DNA of 64,000 nt from positions 62,001 to 126,000 of the forward strand of contig NZ_VOHA01000005.1 in the NCBI RefSeq assembly GCF_007859315.1, in the 5' to 3' direction. The notes under the pieces are model-generated. The model saw only the letters and a program-made list of their open reading frames with translations. It was not told the DNA's origin and ran no database searches. Made by a program: the position numbers and the translations under genes. Source of the stretch: Reyranella sp. CPCC 100927. Its GTDB lineage: Bacteria; Pseudomonadota; Alphaproteobacteria; Reyranellales; Reyranellaceae. Positions 27,224 through 35,376 of the stretch are shown piece by piece; position 1 is the stretch's first letter, and each line of letters starts with the position of its first letter.

Positions 27224-28134
27224 CACATCCGCTTGGCGCGGCGGGTGGTGCCGTCGATGCCACCGACCACGGCCCATTCGGCGAAAACGTCGGGTCCTTG
27301 CTGGAACTCGCGCGGCTGCCAGGCACCGTCAAGTTGGTCCTCGTCGGTGTAGTACTCGGCAAGCCCGCCGGCCGGATTCTTCACGTACCAGAAGTAGGCC
27401 GATGAGATCGGATGGCGGCCCGGGCCCATCTCGGTTTCCCAGCCGCAGCGGCTGATATGCAGGCCGCCGCCGAACACCTCGTGGATGTCGCGCACGACGA
27501 ACGCCACGTGGTTGAGGCCGCGCTTGACGCCTGGCGGCTGCAGCAAGAACAGGTCGTGATGGCCGCCCTCGGCGGCGCAGCGCAGGAACACACCGCGCCC
27601 GGGATAGCGGTCCGATACGCAAAAGCCCAGGGTCTCGACGTAGAAGCGCTCGGCGTCGGCGAGTCGGTCAGTGAACAGCACGACGTGACCGACCTCGACC
27701 GGCTCGGCACGCTCGTAGAAGGTACTGCGCTGATTGACGCCGCGCCCGGGCTGACCCCAGGCATTGACCGGTACGCCCTGCACCTGCACCGCGCGCTTGC
27801 GGGAGACGCGGAACGCGATGCCCAGGCCATTGGGGTCGGTCGTCCGCAGAACATCGCCGGCTGCGCTACCCAGGGCGGCGCTCAGGCGCGTCAGGTCCTC
27901 GGCACGCTCGACGCCCCAGACGACCTCGCGCAGGGTCGGCCCACTTTCAATCGCGACCGGCAGCGCAGGGTCGTCAGTGTGCCGCACATGGACTTCGCAG
28001 CCGTTGAGCGTCTCGAATTCGAGAACCTCGGGGGCCTCGCGCACCAGGTGCAGGCCCCAGTCGAGGAAGAACCGACGGCAGGTCGCCAGATCGTCGACGC
28101 CGTAGGTGATGCGGTCGATGCCCAGGATGCTCAT
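27223..28134 (-). CDS. VOC-family (extradiol-type) dioxygenase
   Basis: 303 residues made of two vicinal-oxygen-chelate modules: N-terminal about 1-125, metal-binding C-terminal about 145-275. The expected 2-His-1-carboxylate ligands are visible as His150 (EVGHVVLF), His209 (LNHVAFVV) and Glu260 (GLAEYYTD), with GRGVFLR between. This is the arrangement of class I extradiol ring-cleavage enzymes, which open catechol-like rings using Fe(II). It overlaps both neighbours by a few bases, indicating tight coupling with the ThDP enzyme and the ferredoxin reductase. Ring cleavage is likely; a different VOC activity cannot be excluded. Confidence 0.82.
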   Translation of the reverse strand: MSILGIDRITYGVDDLATCRRFFLDWGLHLVREAPEVLEFETLNGCEVHVRHTDDPALPVAIESGPTLREVVWGVERAEDLTRLSAALGSAAGDVLRTTDPNGLGIAFRVSRKRAVQVQGVPVNAWGQPGRGVNQRSTFYERAEPVEVGHVVLFTDRLADAERFYVETLGFCVSDRYPGRGVFLRCAAEGGHHDLFLLQPPGVKRGLNHVAFVVRDIHEVFGGGLHISRCGWETEMGPGRHPISSAYFWYVKNPAGGLAEYYTDEDQLDGAWQPREFQQGPDVFAEWAVVGGIDGTTRRAKRM

Positions 28135-29819
28135 GCCAGCACCTTTTCGGTTGGCGGGCCGGCGAAGGCCTTGGTGAACGGCCCGACGGCGACCATGTCG
28201 ACTTCGATCAGTACCGGACCGTCCTGCGCCAGCGCCTGTTCAAGGATCGCACCGACGCCGGCGATATCGCGGATGCGGCGGAACGGCAACGCGAGCGACT
28301 GGGCCAGCGTTGCGAAATCGGGCGTGTGCAGGTCGGCGTAGCAGCGCCGGCCGCCGTATTGCGCGTCCTGGATGTTGCGGATGACGCCATAGCCGCGGTC
28401 GTTCATCAGCACCACGGCGACATTGGCCTTCTCCTGCACCAGGCTCGCCAGCTCGCCGAGATTGACCTGCAGGCCGCCGTCGCCCACCAGGCACAGGGTC
28501 CTGCGATCGCCGGCCGCCAGCGCGGCGCCCAGCGCCATCTGGATGCCTTGTCCGATGCCGCCACCCAGCGCGTGCACACCATCGCGCGGACCGGAAAGGC
28601 GCAGCGCCCGGTTGCCCCAGGTGCTGTTGGAGATCGTGACGTCGCGCACCCACACGAAGTCGCGCCCGGTAGCCTGCTGCAGGGCGTGGACCAACACGGC
28701 GTAGGGGCCGAGCCCGTCGTTCACCAGGGTCTCGGCCGACGCGCGCGCGGCGGCGAGGTCACGCGCGAAGCGGGGATCGACCGTCATGCGGCCATCCAGC
28801 CGATCGGCCAGTCCGTTCAGGACGGCGGCGCAGTCGCCAGCGATGAAAACGTCGTCGGCGTAGGCGCGGCCGTGCTGCTGCGGGTCGATGTCGATGCGAT
28901 AGAGCGGGCGTGGCAGCTTCAGCTTGTACTTCAGTGTCTCGTTGCCGCGCAGCCGCGAGCCCGCCACCAGCAGCGCATCGCAGGTCGCGTAGAAGGTCTC
29001 GACCGGGCCGTGCAGGTTGAACGCGCCGAGCGAACGCGGATCATCCTCGGGCACGATGCCGCGGCCTTGCACGCTGGTGACCACACCGAAGCCCAGCGCC
29101 ATGAGGCGGCGCACCGCGTCGCCGGCGTGGCGGGCCCCGCCGCCCAGCCACAGCAGCGGGCGGCGGGCGCCGGCGAGGCGGTCGGCCAGCGCATCGAGTT
29201 CGGCTGCGTTGGGCTGCGGCAGCGCGATCTCTGCCGGCGCCAGCGAGGCCGGCATGTCGACCTCGGCGGCCTGGATGTCGATCGGGATCTCGATGCTCAC
29301 CGGGCCGCAGGGCGCCGTCAGCGCCACGCGCACCGCCTCGCGCAAGGTACCCAGCGCCGTCTCGGCGCTGTGGACCCGGAACGCGGCCTTGGAGACCGCC
29401 CGCAGCATGTCGAGCTGGCGCGGCGCTTCGTGGATGTAGCCAAAGTCGCGATCGAGGTAGGCCGTCTCGATCTGGCCGGTGAGATGCAGCAGCGGTGTGC
29501 CGGCGGTGAGCGCCTCGACCATGGCGCCGCAGGCGTTGCCGGCGGCGGTGCCGGTGCTGGTCACGGCCACACCAAGGCCGCCGGACACGCGCGCATGGGC
29601 GTCGGCCATGTTCACCGCACCCGGCTCGCTGCGCGCCGGCACGAAGCGGATGGGAGCAGGGAGGCCCTGGGCTTCGGCGGCCGCAGCGCGGCGGCCGAAG
29701 GCGTCCAGGATCGGCATGTTGTGGATCGAGATCACGCCGAAGGCGGCGCGCACGCCGCAACGTTCCAGGAACGCTGCGACAAGGTCTCCCACCGTCACGC
29801 GACGCGGGCGATCAGACAT
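28131..29819 (-). CDS. ThDP-dependent enzyme (acetolactate synthase / benzoylformate decarboxylase family)
   Basis: 562 residues, full family length. The N-terminal PYR domain carries the cofactor-activating Glu in RSEPGAVNMADAHARVSG, the middle domain is FAD/NAD-like, and the C-terminal PP domain has GDGGLQVN followed by LMNDRGYGV, the metal-ThDP motif. It decarboxylates or ligates 2-oxo acids. The start at 29819 gives an 8-bp overlap with the SDR gene upstream and avoids a non-conserved leader. In a ring-cleavage cluster it may process an aryl or alkyl 2-oxo acid. The substrate is unknown. Confidence 0.85.
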   Translation of the reverse strand: MSDRPRRVTVGDLVAAFLERCGVRAAFGVISIHNMPILDAFGRRAAAAEAQGLPAPIRFVPARSEPGAVNMADAHARVSGGLGVAVTSTGTAAGNACGAMVEALTAGTPLLHLTGQIETAYLDRDFGYIHEAPRQLDMLRAVSKAAFRVHSAETALGTLREAVRVALTAPCGPVSIEIPIDIQAAEVDMPASLAPAEIALPQPNAAELDALADRLAGARRPLLWLGGGARHAGDAVRRLMALGFGVVTSVQGRGIVPEDDPRSLGAFNLHGPVETFYATCDALLVAGSRLRGNETLKYKLKLPRPLYRIDIDPQQHGRAYADDVFIAGDCAAVLNGLADRLDGRMTVDPRFARDLAAARASAETLVNDGLGPYAVLVHALQQATGRDFVWVRDVTISNSTWGNRALRLSGPRDGVHALGGGIGQGIQMALGAALAAGDRRTLCLVGDGGLQVNLGELASLVQEKANVAVVLMNDRGYGVIRNIQDAQYGGRRCYADLHTPDFATLAQSLALPFRRIRDIAGVGAILEQALAQDGPVLIEVDMVAVGPFTKAFAGPPTEKVLA

Positions 29820-30618
29820 GGCGGGAATGTCCTCCTGAGACATCGATGAAGGTGCCGGTGGTGTATGAGGCGAGCGGCGAGGCGAGGAACGTGATCGCAT
29901 TCGCTGCTTCCTCAGGCCGCCCCAGCCGGCCGAGCGGAATGCCCTTGCGGGCGGCGAGTGCGGCCGTCCACGCTTCCCAGCTTTCGCCGGGTGCTGCCTG
30001 TGTCTCGAAGCGCCGGCGCCACTGGCCCGACTCGACCAGGCCGATCAGCACGGCATTCACGCGCACGTGCTGCGGCGCCAGCTCGGTGGCGAGCGAGCGC
30101 ACCAGGTTGAGCACGCCGGCACGCGCCGCCGAGGTGGCGACCATGTGCGGCTCGGGCTGGCGCGCCAGCAGCGAGTTCACGCACACGATGGCGCCGGCGT
30201 CGGAGCGCTGCAGCTGCGGCAGGAACGCGCGTGTCGGGCGCACGATGCTGAAGAACTTCAGGTCGAGCTCTTCACGCCAGGCGGCGTCCGTGGTGTCGGC
30301 GAAGGTCGACACGCGCCCCTGACCGGCGTTGTTCACCAGAATGTCGGCGGCCCCGAGACGGCGTGCGACAGCGTCGGCCAGGCTTGCGACCGCATCGCCA
30401 TCGAGCACGTCGCAGCGTTGTGCCAGCAGGCGATCGTTGCCGGCGTCACGGACGAGCGTCGCCGCAGCCGCCTCCAGCCGCGCGCCGTCGCGGCCGCAGA
30501 TGGCGACGCGTGCACCGGCATTCAGCATCAGGCGCGCGGTGGCGAGCCCGATGCCGGACGAACCGCCGGTGATGACGGCAACCCGGTCCTGCAGGCCGAA
30601 GGGCGAGGCGGTGGTCAT
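29812..30618 (-). CDS. SDR-family protein with altered catalytic motif
   Basis: 268 residues. The cofactor motif TGGSSGIG and NNAG are intact, so NAD(P) binding is expected. The usual YxxxK active site is replaced: aligning the following helix VLNLVRSLA with other SDRs puts Thr162 (in MVATSAARAG) at the tyrosine and Arg166 at the lysine. The upstream serine (VNSLL) is present. Either this is the known TSAARAG-type SDR subgroup with different chemistry, or a non-reductase. It overlaps the ThDP gene by 8 bp and is the first gene after a repeat-filled gap. Confidence 0.82.
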   Translation of the reverse strand: MTTASPFGLQDRVAVITGGSSGIGLATARLMLNAGARVAICGRDGARLEAAAATLVRDAGNDRLLAQRCDVLDGDAVASLADAVARRLGAADILVNNAGQGRVSTFADTTDAAWREELDLKFFSIVRPTRAFLPQLQRSDAGAIVCVNSLLARQPEPHMVATSAARAGVLNLVRSLATELAPQHVRVNAVLIGLVESGQWRRRFETQAAPGESWEAWTAALAARKGIPLGRLGRPEEAANAITFLASPLASYTTGTFIDVSGGHSRHV

Positions 30619-30622
30619 TGTG

Positions 30623-30883
30623 GTCGTCCTGAGCGAAGCGAAGGACCTTGCGATGCTTCGATGACACAGGGTTGTGCTGTGGGGCGATGAAGGTTCACCA
30701 CAGAGGCACAGAGGACACGGAGATCACTGAGGGGAGCTGTCGCTCGCCGCCGGTGCGCCGTCTCATCATCTCTGTGCCCTCTGTGTCCTCCGTGCCTCTG
30801 TGGTGAATCTTGTTGCTTTGCGCCAAACACGCTGTCGCTGATGAACATCCCACCGCAGGGTCCTTCGCTGTGCTCAGGACGAC
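30623..30883. repeat. Nested inverted-repeat unit (family C arms around family B)
   Basis: Outer arms (30623-30650 and 30857-30883) read GTCGTCCTGAGCGAAGCGAA and its near-complement. Inside, 30694-30811 is a second inverted repeat built from TTCACCACAGAGGCACAGAG and the complementary AGAGG-type sequence on the far side. The right arm runs into the last codons of the Rieske oxygenase gene (its C-terminal RTLSS). The same nesting is seen at 46583-47016. The gap of about 255 bp contains no credible gene. Confidence 0.8.
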
Positions 30884-31938
30884 AACGTGCGTACATGAAC
30901 ATGCTCTATGCCCGCCGTCTTGGCTTGCGCCTGCGCCAATGTATCGAGTTGGGCTTCGGCCTTCTTCTCCATCACCCGGCGCAGGCGGGCGAGGCCGGTG
31001 TCGTGCTGGTAGAGGAACTCGCGCGAACGCGCGTTGGGTGCCATGTTCTCCAGCACCGTGCGGTCCTGTTCGAGCACGGCCCAGTGTAGGCCTTCGAGCT
31101 TGGTGCGGTACATGAACTGCCACACATCGCGCACCCAGCCGGTGCACTGGCGCGTGCGCCAGAAGAAGACCGTGCAGTTATCCTCGTCGACCGGCGTCAC
31201 GAAGCCGGAAATGCCGAAGCTGCCGCCCGGGCCGGCGTTGGCGCGGTAGGGAATCGCCAGCCGCAGCCACATGGCGCCGGTGTCGCCGAACTCGGTCCAG
31301 TCGAAGTTGACGTCGCGCTGATTCGTCTTCTCGAAGATCATGCCGGTCGGCGTCTTGCGCATCTGCATGGTGGCCGACTTGTCACCGGCAGCCATCGAGT
31401 GTGACACCGCGTGCAGATAGGCGCCGTGCATCGGGTCCATGACGTTGTCGACGGCGTAGCGCCAGTTGCAGTGCCAATGGGCGAAGCACAGGATGGCGCC
31501 GTGTTCGTCGCTGATCAGCGCCTCCGGCAGCTGCAGCGGGCAGGGTTCGGGATGCGCGTCATCGCCGAAATAGACGAAGATGCCGCCGCGCACTTCCTGT
31601 ACCGGATAGCGCTTGACGGCCTGACGGCCTTCCAGTGGGCAGCGATCGACCGCCGGTACCCGGCGCACGGTGCCGGTGCCGTCGACCTCGATGCCGTGGT
31701 ACCAGCAGGCCAGCCGGTCATCGAGGTTCCAGCCCAGCGACAGCCGCGCGCCGCGATGCGGGCAGCGGTCTTCCAGCGCGTGGATCGCGCCGCCGGCATC
31801 GCGCCACAGCACAAGGTTCTCCGACAAGCGGGTGATGCCGACCGGCGTGCCGGCGACGGCCCAGCTTGGCAGCACCGGATACCACTGGTTCAACAGGCCG
31901 CGGTTGACGCGCTGTTCGATTGCCTGGGGATCGGCCAT
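30874..31938 (-). CDS. Rieske non-heme iron oxygenase, alpha subunit
   Basis: 354 residues. The Rieske [2Fe-2S] ligands are Cys59-x-His61 (CPHRG) and Cys78-x2-His81 (CWYHG). The mononuclear iron site shows bridging Asp168 and ligands His171 and His176 in DNVMDPMHGAYLH. The size and lack of a beta-subunit gene fit a homomeric oxygenase or demethylase of the vanillate O-demethylase/phthalate dioxygenase type. It receives electrons from the ferredoxin and reductase of the cluster. RBS GAGGAG precedes ATG 31938. The C-terminal codons are formed by repeat sequence. The substrate is not deducible, but aromatic or alicyclic hydroxylation or demethylation is expected. Confidence 0.92.
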   Translation of the reverse strand: MADPQAIEQRVNRGLLNQWYPVLPSWAVAGTPVGITRLSENLVLWRDAGGAIHALEDRCPHRGARLSLGWNLDDRLACWYHGIEVDGTGTVRRVPAVDRCPLEGRQAVKRYPVQEVRGGIFVYFGDDAHPEPCPLQLPEALISDEHGAILCFAHWHCNWRYAVDNVMDPMHGAYLHAVSHSMAAGDKSATMQMRKTPTGMIFEKTNQRDVNFDWTEFGDTGAMWLRLAIPYRANAGPGGSFGISGFVTPVDEDNCTVFFWRTRQCTGWVRDVWQFMYRTKLEGLHWAVLEQDRTVLENMAPNARSREFLYQHDTGLARLRRVMEKKAEAQLDTLAQAQAKTAGIEHVHVRTLSS

Positions 31939-31956
31939 GGTCGTGGCTCCTCGCGC

Positions 31957-32331
31957 TTAGGGTGAGCCGAACGCCAGGCTGCCCAGCTGGCGCAAGGTGT
32001 CCTGGAAGTTGGCCTCGGTCCACGTCGCGCCATCGGGCGTGCGCAGGCCCTCGCGGTTGAGCGCCGCGACGATCTCGGGCAGTTCGTAGAGGCGCTGGGC
32101 GAAGATCTGCTCCAGCGTATCGGCGAGCGCCTGTTCGTAGGCCGTCGGCAATGCGGGGCGCGTCTGCCACTGGATCAGGTCGCGCTGTGCCGGCCCGTAG
32201 ATGTGGCCCGAGCCGGCGCCCTGGTCGCGGCGCGGGTTGCGGTAGGGCTCAAGGTAGGGATTGAAATCGGGGATCACCTCCGCCGTATTCGCGGCGGGCA
32301 GATGCACCCTCATTGTGCCTCGCTCTGCCAT
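31957..32331 (-). CDS. Small protein with recombinase-like helix-turn-helix domain
   Basis: 124 residues, start supported by AGGAGG 6 bp upstream. The C-terminal half, with LPEIVAALNREGLRTPDG and WTEANFQDTLRQL, resembles the recombinase DNA-binding domain of large serine integrases, but there is no catalytic domain. The N-terminal half is proline and arginine rich (FNPYLEPYRNPRRD). It sits 18 bp upstream of the Rieske oxygenase gene in the same operon. I recall small proteins of this description beside ring-hydroxylating oxygenase genes, but their role is unknown. It could be a regulator or an oxygenase accessory factor. Confidence 0.7.
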   Translation of the reverse strand: MAERGTMRVHLPAANTAEVIPDFNPYLEPYRNPRRDQGAGSGHIYGPAQRDLIQWQTRPALPTAYEQALADTLEQIFAQRLYELPEIVAALNREGLRTPDGATWTEANFQDTLRQLGSLAFGSP

Positions 32332-32350
32332 GGCTGCCTCCTGAGATCGA

Positions 32351-33136
32351 TCACGCCGCTTCGGCGGGACGGTAATTGAGCCTGCGGGACAATTCGGCTG
32401 CGGCGGCGCACACCTGCACCACCAGCTGCTCGCGCAGCGTCGCGGGTTCCAGGTTCGGACGCTGGGCCGTGACGCTGACCGCCGCGACGATGCGGCCGCT
32501 GTGGTCGCGTACCGGTGCCGCCACGGCGCAGATGCCGTGCTCGAAGAACGATTCGCTCACGGCATGGCCGCGCGCATGATCCTCGCGCACCAGGCGTTTC
32601 AGCTCAGTGAGCGTGCGCGGCGCGTGCGGCGAGACCTGTGGCAGCGTCGCCTCCGGGTAGAGTGCGCGCAGCGCTGCATCGTCGATGTCACCCAGCAGGA
32701 TGCGGCCCAGGATGGTGGCATGCGCCGGCATGCGCGTGCCCACCGTGACGCTGCTCACGAAAGTGGAGGTCGGCGAGGCCTTCAGCACCACCACCACCTC
32801 ACGGCGGTCGCGGATCACCAGTTGTGCCGACAGTTCGGTCGCATCGCGCAGCTGCTCGATCACGGGCCGGCCGAGCTCGGCGATCTCCAGCGAGGCGATA
32901 TACTCGAAGCCCAGCCGCAGGATCGCCGTGCCGATGCGGTAGGTGTCGCCCTCGCGCTCGAGGAAGCCGAGGGCCTCCAAGGTCTGGGCCAGGCGGAACG
33001 CGGTCGAGCGCGGGATCTCGAGCCCGCGCGCCATCTCCGCTGCGGTGAGTCGCCGGCGCGTACGGTCGAACAGCTGCAGCAGCCGCAACCCGCGCTCCAG
33101 GCCGGGGACATTGTAGCGTGATGTCGCCTCGCTCAT
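32351..33136 (-). CDS. IclR-family transcriptional regulator
   Basis: 261 residues. The N-terminal winged HTH (about 25-85) includes LTAAEMARGLEIPRSTAFRL; the C-terminal effector domain follows from about 95 with RVVVVL-like strands and GHAVSESFFEHGICAVAAPV. ATG 33136 overlaps the hydrolase stop (ATGA), which fixes the start. IclR proteins commonly control aromatic catabolic operons and bind the pathway substrate or intermediate. As the gene is inside the operon, autoregulation with the catabolic genes is likely. Confidence 0.92.
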   Translation of the reverse strand: MSEATSRYNVPGLERGLRLLQLFDRTRRRLTAAEMARGLEIPRSTAFRLAQTLEALGFLEREGDTYRIGTAILRLGFEYIASLEIAELGRPVIEQLRDATELSAQLVIRDRREVVVVLKASPTSTFVSSVTVGTRMPAHATILGRILLGDIDDAALRALYPEATLPQVSPHAPRTLTELKRLVREDHARGHAVSESFFEHGICAVAAPVRDHSGRIVAAVSVTAQRPNLEPATLREQLVVQVCAAAAELSRRLNYRPAEAA

Positions 33137-33984
33137 GCAGCGACTCCCTGTGTGCAGCCGGCCGCGAAATCGGTGATCAGCGCGTTCACGGCTTGCGGCG
33201 CGTCGAGGTATGAAAGGTGGGCCGCCTCCGGCAGCAGGCGGTAGCGTGCATGTGGGAAGGCGTGCGCGAGGCGCTCGCAACCGGCCGGCGGTGTGACAGT
33301 GTCCGCCGAGGCGCCGATCACCAGCACCGGTCCATCGTAACGTGCAGCGTCCTCGACCAGGCGGCCATGCGCCAGCAGGCGGGCAGCCTGCGTGTAGCCG
33401 TCGGGGCGCAGCTGCGCGATGCTCCAGGTGGCGAGCGCGCGGGCCTCGGCGGAAGCGGCGGGCGAGAGCATGCCGGCGGAAAGCTCACGCGCCATGCCGT
33501 TGGGCCCGAGACGGGCCATGCGATCCAGGCGCGCCGCGAGCTTGGCCTCCCGTTCGGCCGGCTCGGCCAGTCCGTAGCCGCCGGCCGGGTTCAGCAGCAT
33601 GAGGCCCGCGACGCGGTGCGGCTGGCGTGCCGCGAACGACGTCGCGATCAGGGCACCCAGGGAACTCGCGACCAGCACGGTGCGCTCGATGCCGAGCGCG
33701 TCAAGCAGAGCGGCCAGCACATCGGCGTAGTCGGCAGCGACTGGCGACACCGCTGGAAGCAGGTCGGACCCGCCGTAGCCCGGCGCGTCCCACGCGGTGA
33801 CGCGAAAACGCGGTGCCAGCGCATCGAGCTGCCGGACCCAAGATCCGGATTGGCTGCCGATGCCGTGCAACAGGCAGAGCGCTGGCCCACTGCCTGCCGT
33901 GCGGCAGGACACGATGCCACGCGCCGTCTGCTGCCGGACGGCGGGGTAGGGCGCGAGCAGGGTATCGGCGAGGTTGGTCATCAT
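33133..33984 (-). CDS. Alpha/beta-fold hydrolase
   Basis: About 283 residues; a second ATG at 33981 has better spacing from AGGAGG and may be the true start. The oxyanion-hole motif LLHGIGS, nucleophile Ser108 in VASSLG (first Gly of GxSxG replaced by Ala), acid Asp in GASADTVTP and His in EAAHLSYLD complete the triad. The layout resembles meta-cleavage-product hydrolases and 3-oxoadipate enol-lactonases (PcaD). With an extradiol-type dioxygenase in the cluster, C-C bond hydrolysis of a ring-cleavage product is a reasonable inference. Confidence 0.85.
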   Translation of the reverse strand: MMTNLADTLLAPYPAVRQQTARGIVSCRTAGSGPALCLLHGIGSQSGSWVRQLDALAPRFRVTAWDAPGYGGSDLLPAVSPVAADYADVLAALLDALGIERTVLVASSLGALIATSFAARQPHRVAGLMLLNPAGGYGLAEPAEREAKLAARLDRMARLGPNGMARELSAGMLSPAASAEARALATWSIAQLRPDGYTQAARLLAHGRLVEDAARYDGPVLVIGASADTVTPPAGCERLAHAFPHARYRLLPEAAHLSYLDAPQAVNALITDFAAGCTQGVAA

Positions 33985-33990
33985 GAGCCT

Positions 33991-34075
33991 CCTGGGAGCG
34001 CGGGCGTCCCGCCCGCATCAAGGCGAAAGCGGCGCTTTCGCCTGACATGAGCGGGCCAGAGGCCCGCGCTCCCGG
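33991..34075. repeat. Inverted repeat, family A copy 2
   Basis: Starts CCTGGGAGCGCGGGCG directly upstream of the hydrolase gene and ends with the complementary GCCCGCGCTCCC. Inside is a second small hairpin, GCGAAAGC...GCTTTCGC. It separates the cupin and hydrolase genes within the operon. Confidence 0.8.
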
Positions 34076-34079
34076 GGAA

Positions 34080-34619
34080 TCACCGCTTGATCTTCGCCAG
34101 CGGATGATCGGGCGGATAGGTTGGCGTGATCGGCCTGGCGGCGCCCAGCATCACGCACATCAGCGCGTCCTCCTCGCCGATGTTGATCTCGCCGCGATAG
34201 ACGCCCGGCGGGATCGAGATCAGGTCGCGATCGCCGATCACGGTTTCCCAGCGCTCGCCGTCCTTCTCGCAGGTCACCTTCACCGTGCCGCGCAGGACGA
34301 AGAAGATCTCCTCGACGTCGGTGTGGATGTGCATCGGGCCTTCGGCGCCGGCCGGCAGCAGCATGGTCGAGAAGGTGAAGTGCTCGGCCGGCACGGTCTT
34401 GGTATCGGCCTTCACGCCGGTGCCGCCGGTGCCGACGTAGCGCATCTGGGCGCGGCGATATTTCGGATCGAAGTCGGCCTGGAACTTCAGCGCGTCCCAG
34501 TCGTAGCGGCGGGTCTCATGCCGCGCCACGCGCGACTCCATCCACTGCTCGAAGCTGGCACCGTCGGCACGATCCCATGAGCGCGGGGCCTTGGCGTCCT
34601 TGATCGGTGTGTCTGGCAT
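34080..34619 (-). CDS. Cupin-domain protein
   Basis: 179 residues with one central cupin fold. Motif 1 is GPMHIHTDVEEIFFVLRG (His-x-His plus Glu) at about 95-113; motif 2 lies in the strand after DLISIPPGVYRG but lacks an obvious histidine, so metal binding may be incomplete. Single cupins in aromatic operons serve as small dioxygenases, isomerases or ligand-binding proteins. It sits between an SDR and the hydrolase in the same operon. The specific function is not identifiable. Confidence 0.82.
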   Translation of the reverse strand: MPDTPIKDAKAPRSWDRADGASFEQWMESRVARHETRRYDWDALKFQADFDPKYRRAQMRYVGTGGTGVKADTKTVPAEHFTFSTMLLPAGAEGPMHIHTDVEEIFFVLRGTVKVTCEKDGERWETVIGDRDLISIPPGVYRGEINIGEEDALMCVMLGAARPITPTYPPDHPLAKIKR

Positions 34620-34638
34620 GATCGTCTCCTCTCGTCTC

Positions 34639-35376
34639 TCAATGCATCACGAAGCCGCCATTGACGGCCAGCAGCTGGCCCGTGACGAAACCCGCTGCGT
34701 CCGACAGCAGGTAGGTCACGGCACCACAGACATCGTCGGGCACCTGCGTGCGGTTGATCGCGCGGCCCTCGACATAGAGGCGGTGCCGGTCGGCCGGCAC
34801 GTATTCGGTGGCTTCCACCAGGGTCAGTCCCGGCGCCACGGCGTTCACCGTGATGCCGTCGCTGCCCAACTCGCGTGCCAGCGAGCGGGTCATGGCGATC
34901 ACGGCACCTTTGCTCGCGACATAGGCCAGCAGCCGCGGCGCGCCCCAAAGGGCGGTGTCGGAGGCGATGTTGACCACGCGGCCGCGACCCGAGGCGCGCA
35001 GCGCGGGCAGCGCCGCGCGAGTGGCGAGCCACGTGCCGCGCACGTTGACCGCCATGACGCGGTCCCAGGTCTGGGGATCGAGGTCTGCCATCCCCTTGCC
35101 GCCGGAGTTGGTGATGGCGCCGTTGTTGACCAGGCCGTCGAGGCCGCCCAGCGCGGCGTCTGCCGCCGCAACACAGGCCTCGATCGACTCCGGCACGGCG
35201 AGATCGACGGGAGCGAACACCGCGCCGATCGCCTCGGCTGTCGCGCGGCCGGCATCCTCCAGGATGTCGGCGATCGCCACGCGCGCGCCGGCGGCAATGG
35301 CCGCCTCGGCGAAGGCGCGGCCCAGGCCGCGGGCGCCGCCGGTGATGAGGATGCGTCGGTCGCGCAGCATGGGCAT
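34639..35376 (-). CDS. SDR-family oxidoreductase
   Basis: 245 residues. It has the cofactor motif TGGARGLGRA, NNGA in place of NNAG, catalytic Ser in NIASD and a complete YVASK active site, so this one should be an active NAD(P)-dependent dehydrogenase. The start at 35376 is preferred because TGATG overlaps the permease stop. It may be a cis-diol or alcohol dehydrogenase acting after the Rieske oxygenase. Product identity is inferred from context only. Confidence 0.88.
   Translation of the reverse strand: MPMLRDRRILITGGARGLGRAFAEAAIAAGARVAIADILEDAGRATAEAIGAVFAPVDLAVPESIEACVAAADAALGGLDGLVNNGAITNSGGKGMADLDPQTWDRVMAVNVRGTWLATRAALPALRASGRGRVVNIASDTALWGAPRLLAYVASKGAVIAMTRSLARELGSDGITVNAVAPGLTLVEATEYVPADRHRLYVEGRAINRTQVPDDVCGAVTYLLSDAAGFVTGQLLAVNGGFVMH

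Noticed and set aside
30623-30883. Possible CRISPR or tandem array because of repeated GAGGCACAGAGG-like text
   Set aside because: The copies are inverted and irregular with no evenly spaced unique spacers; no cas genes are present.
31957-32331. Remnant of a serine integrase marking a mobile element
   Set aside because: No catalytic domain, attachment sites or mobile genes nearby; strong RBS and operon position suggest a dedicated small protein.
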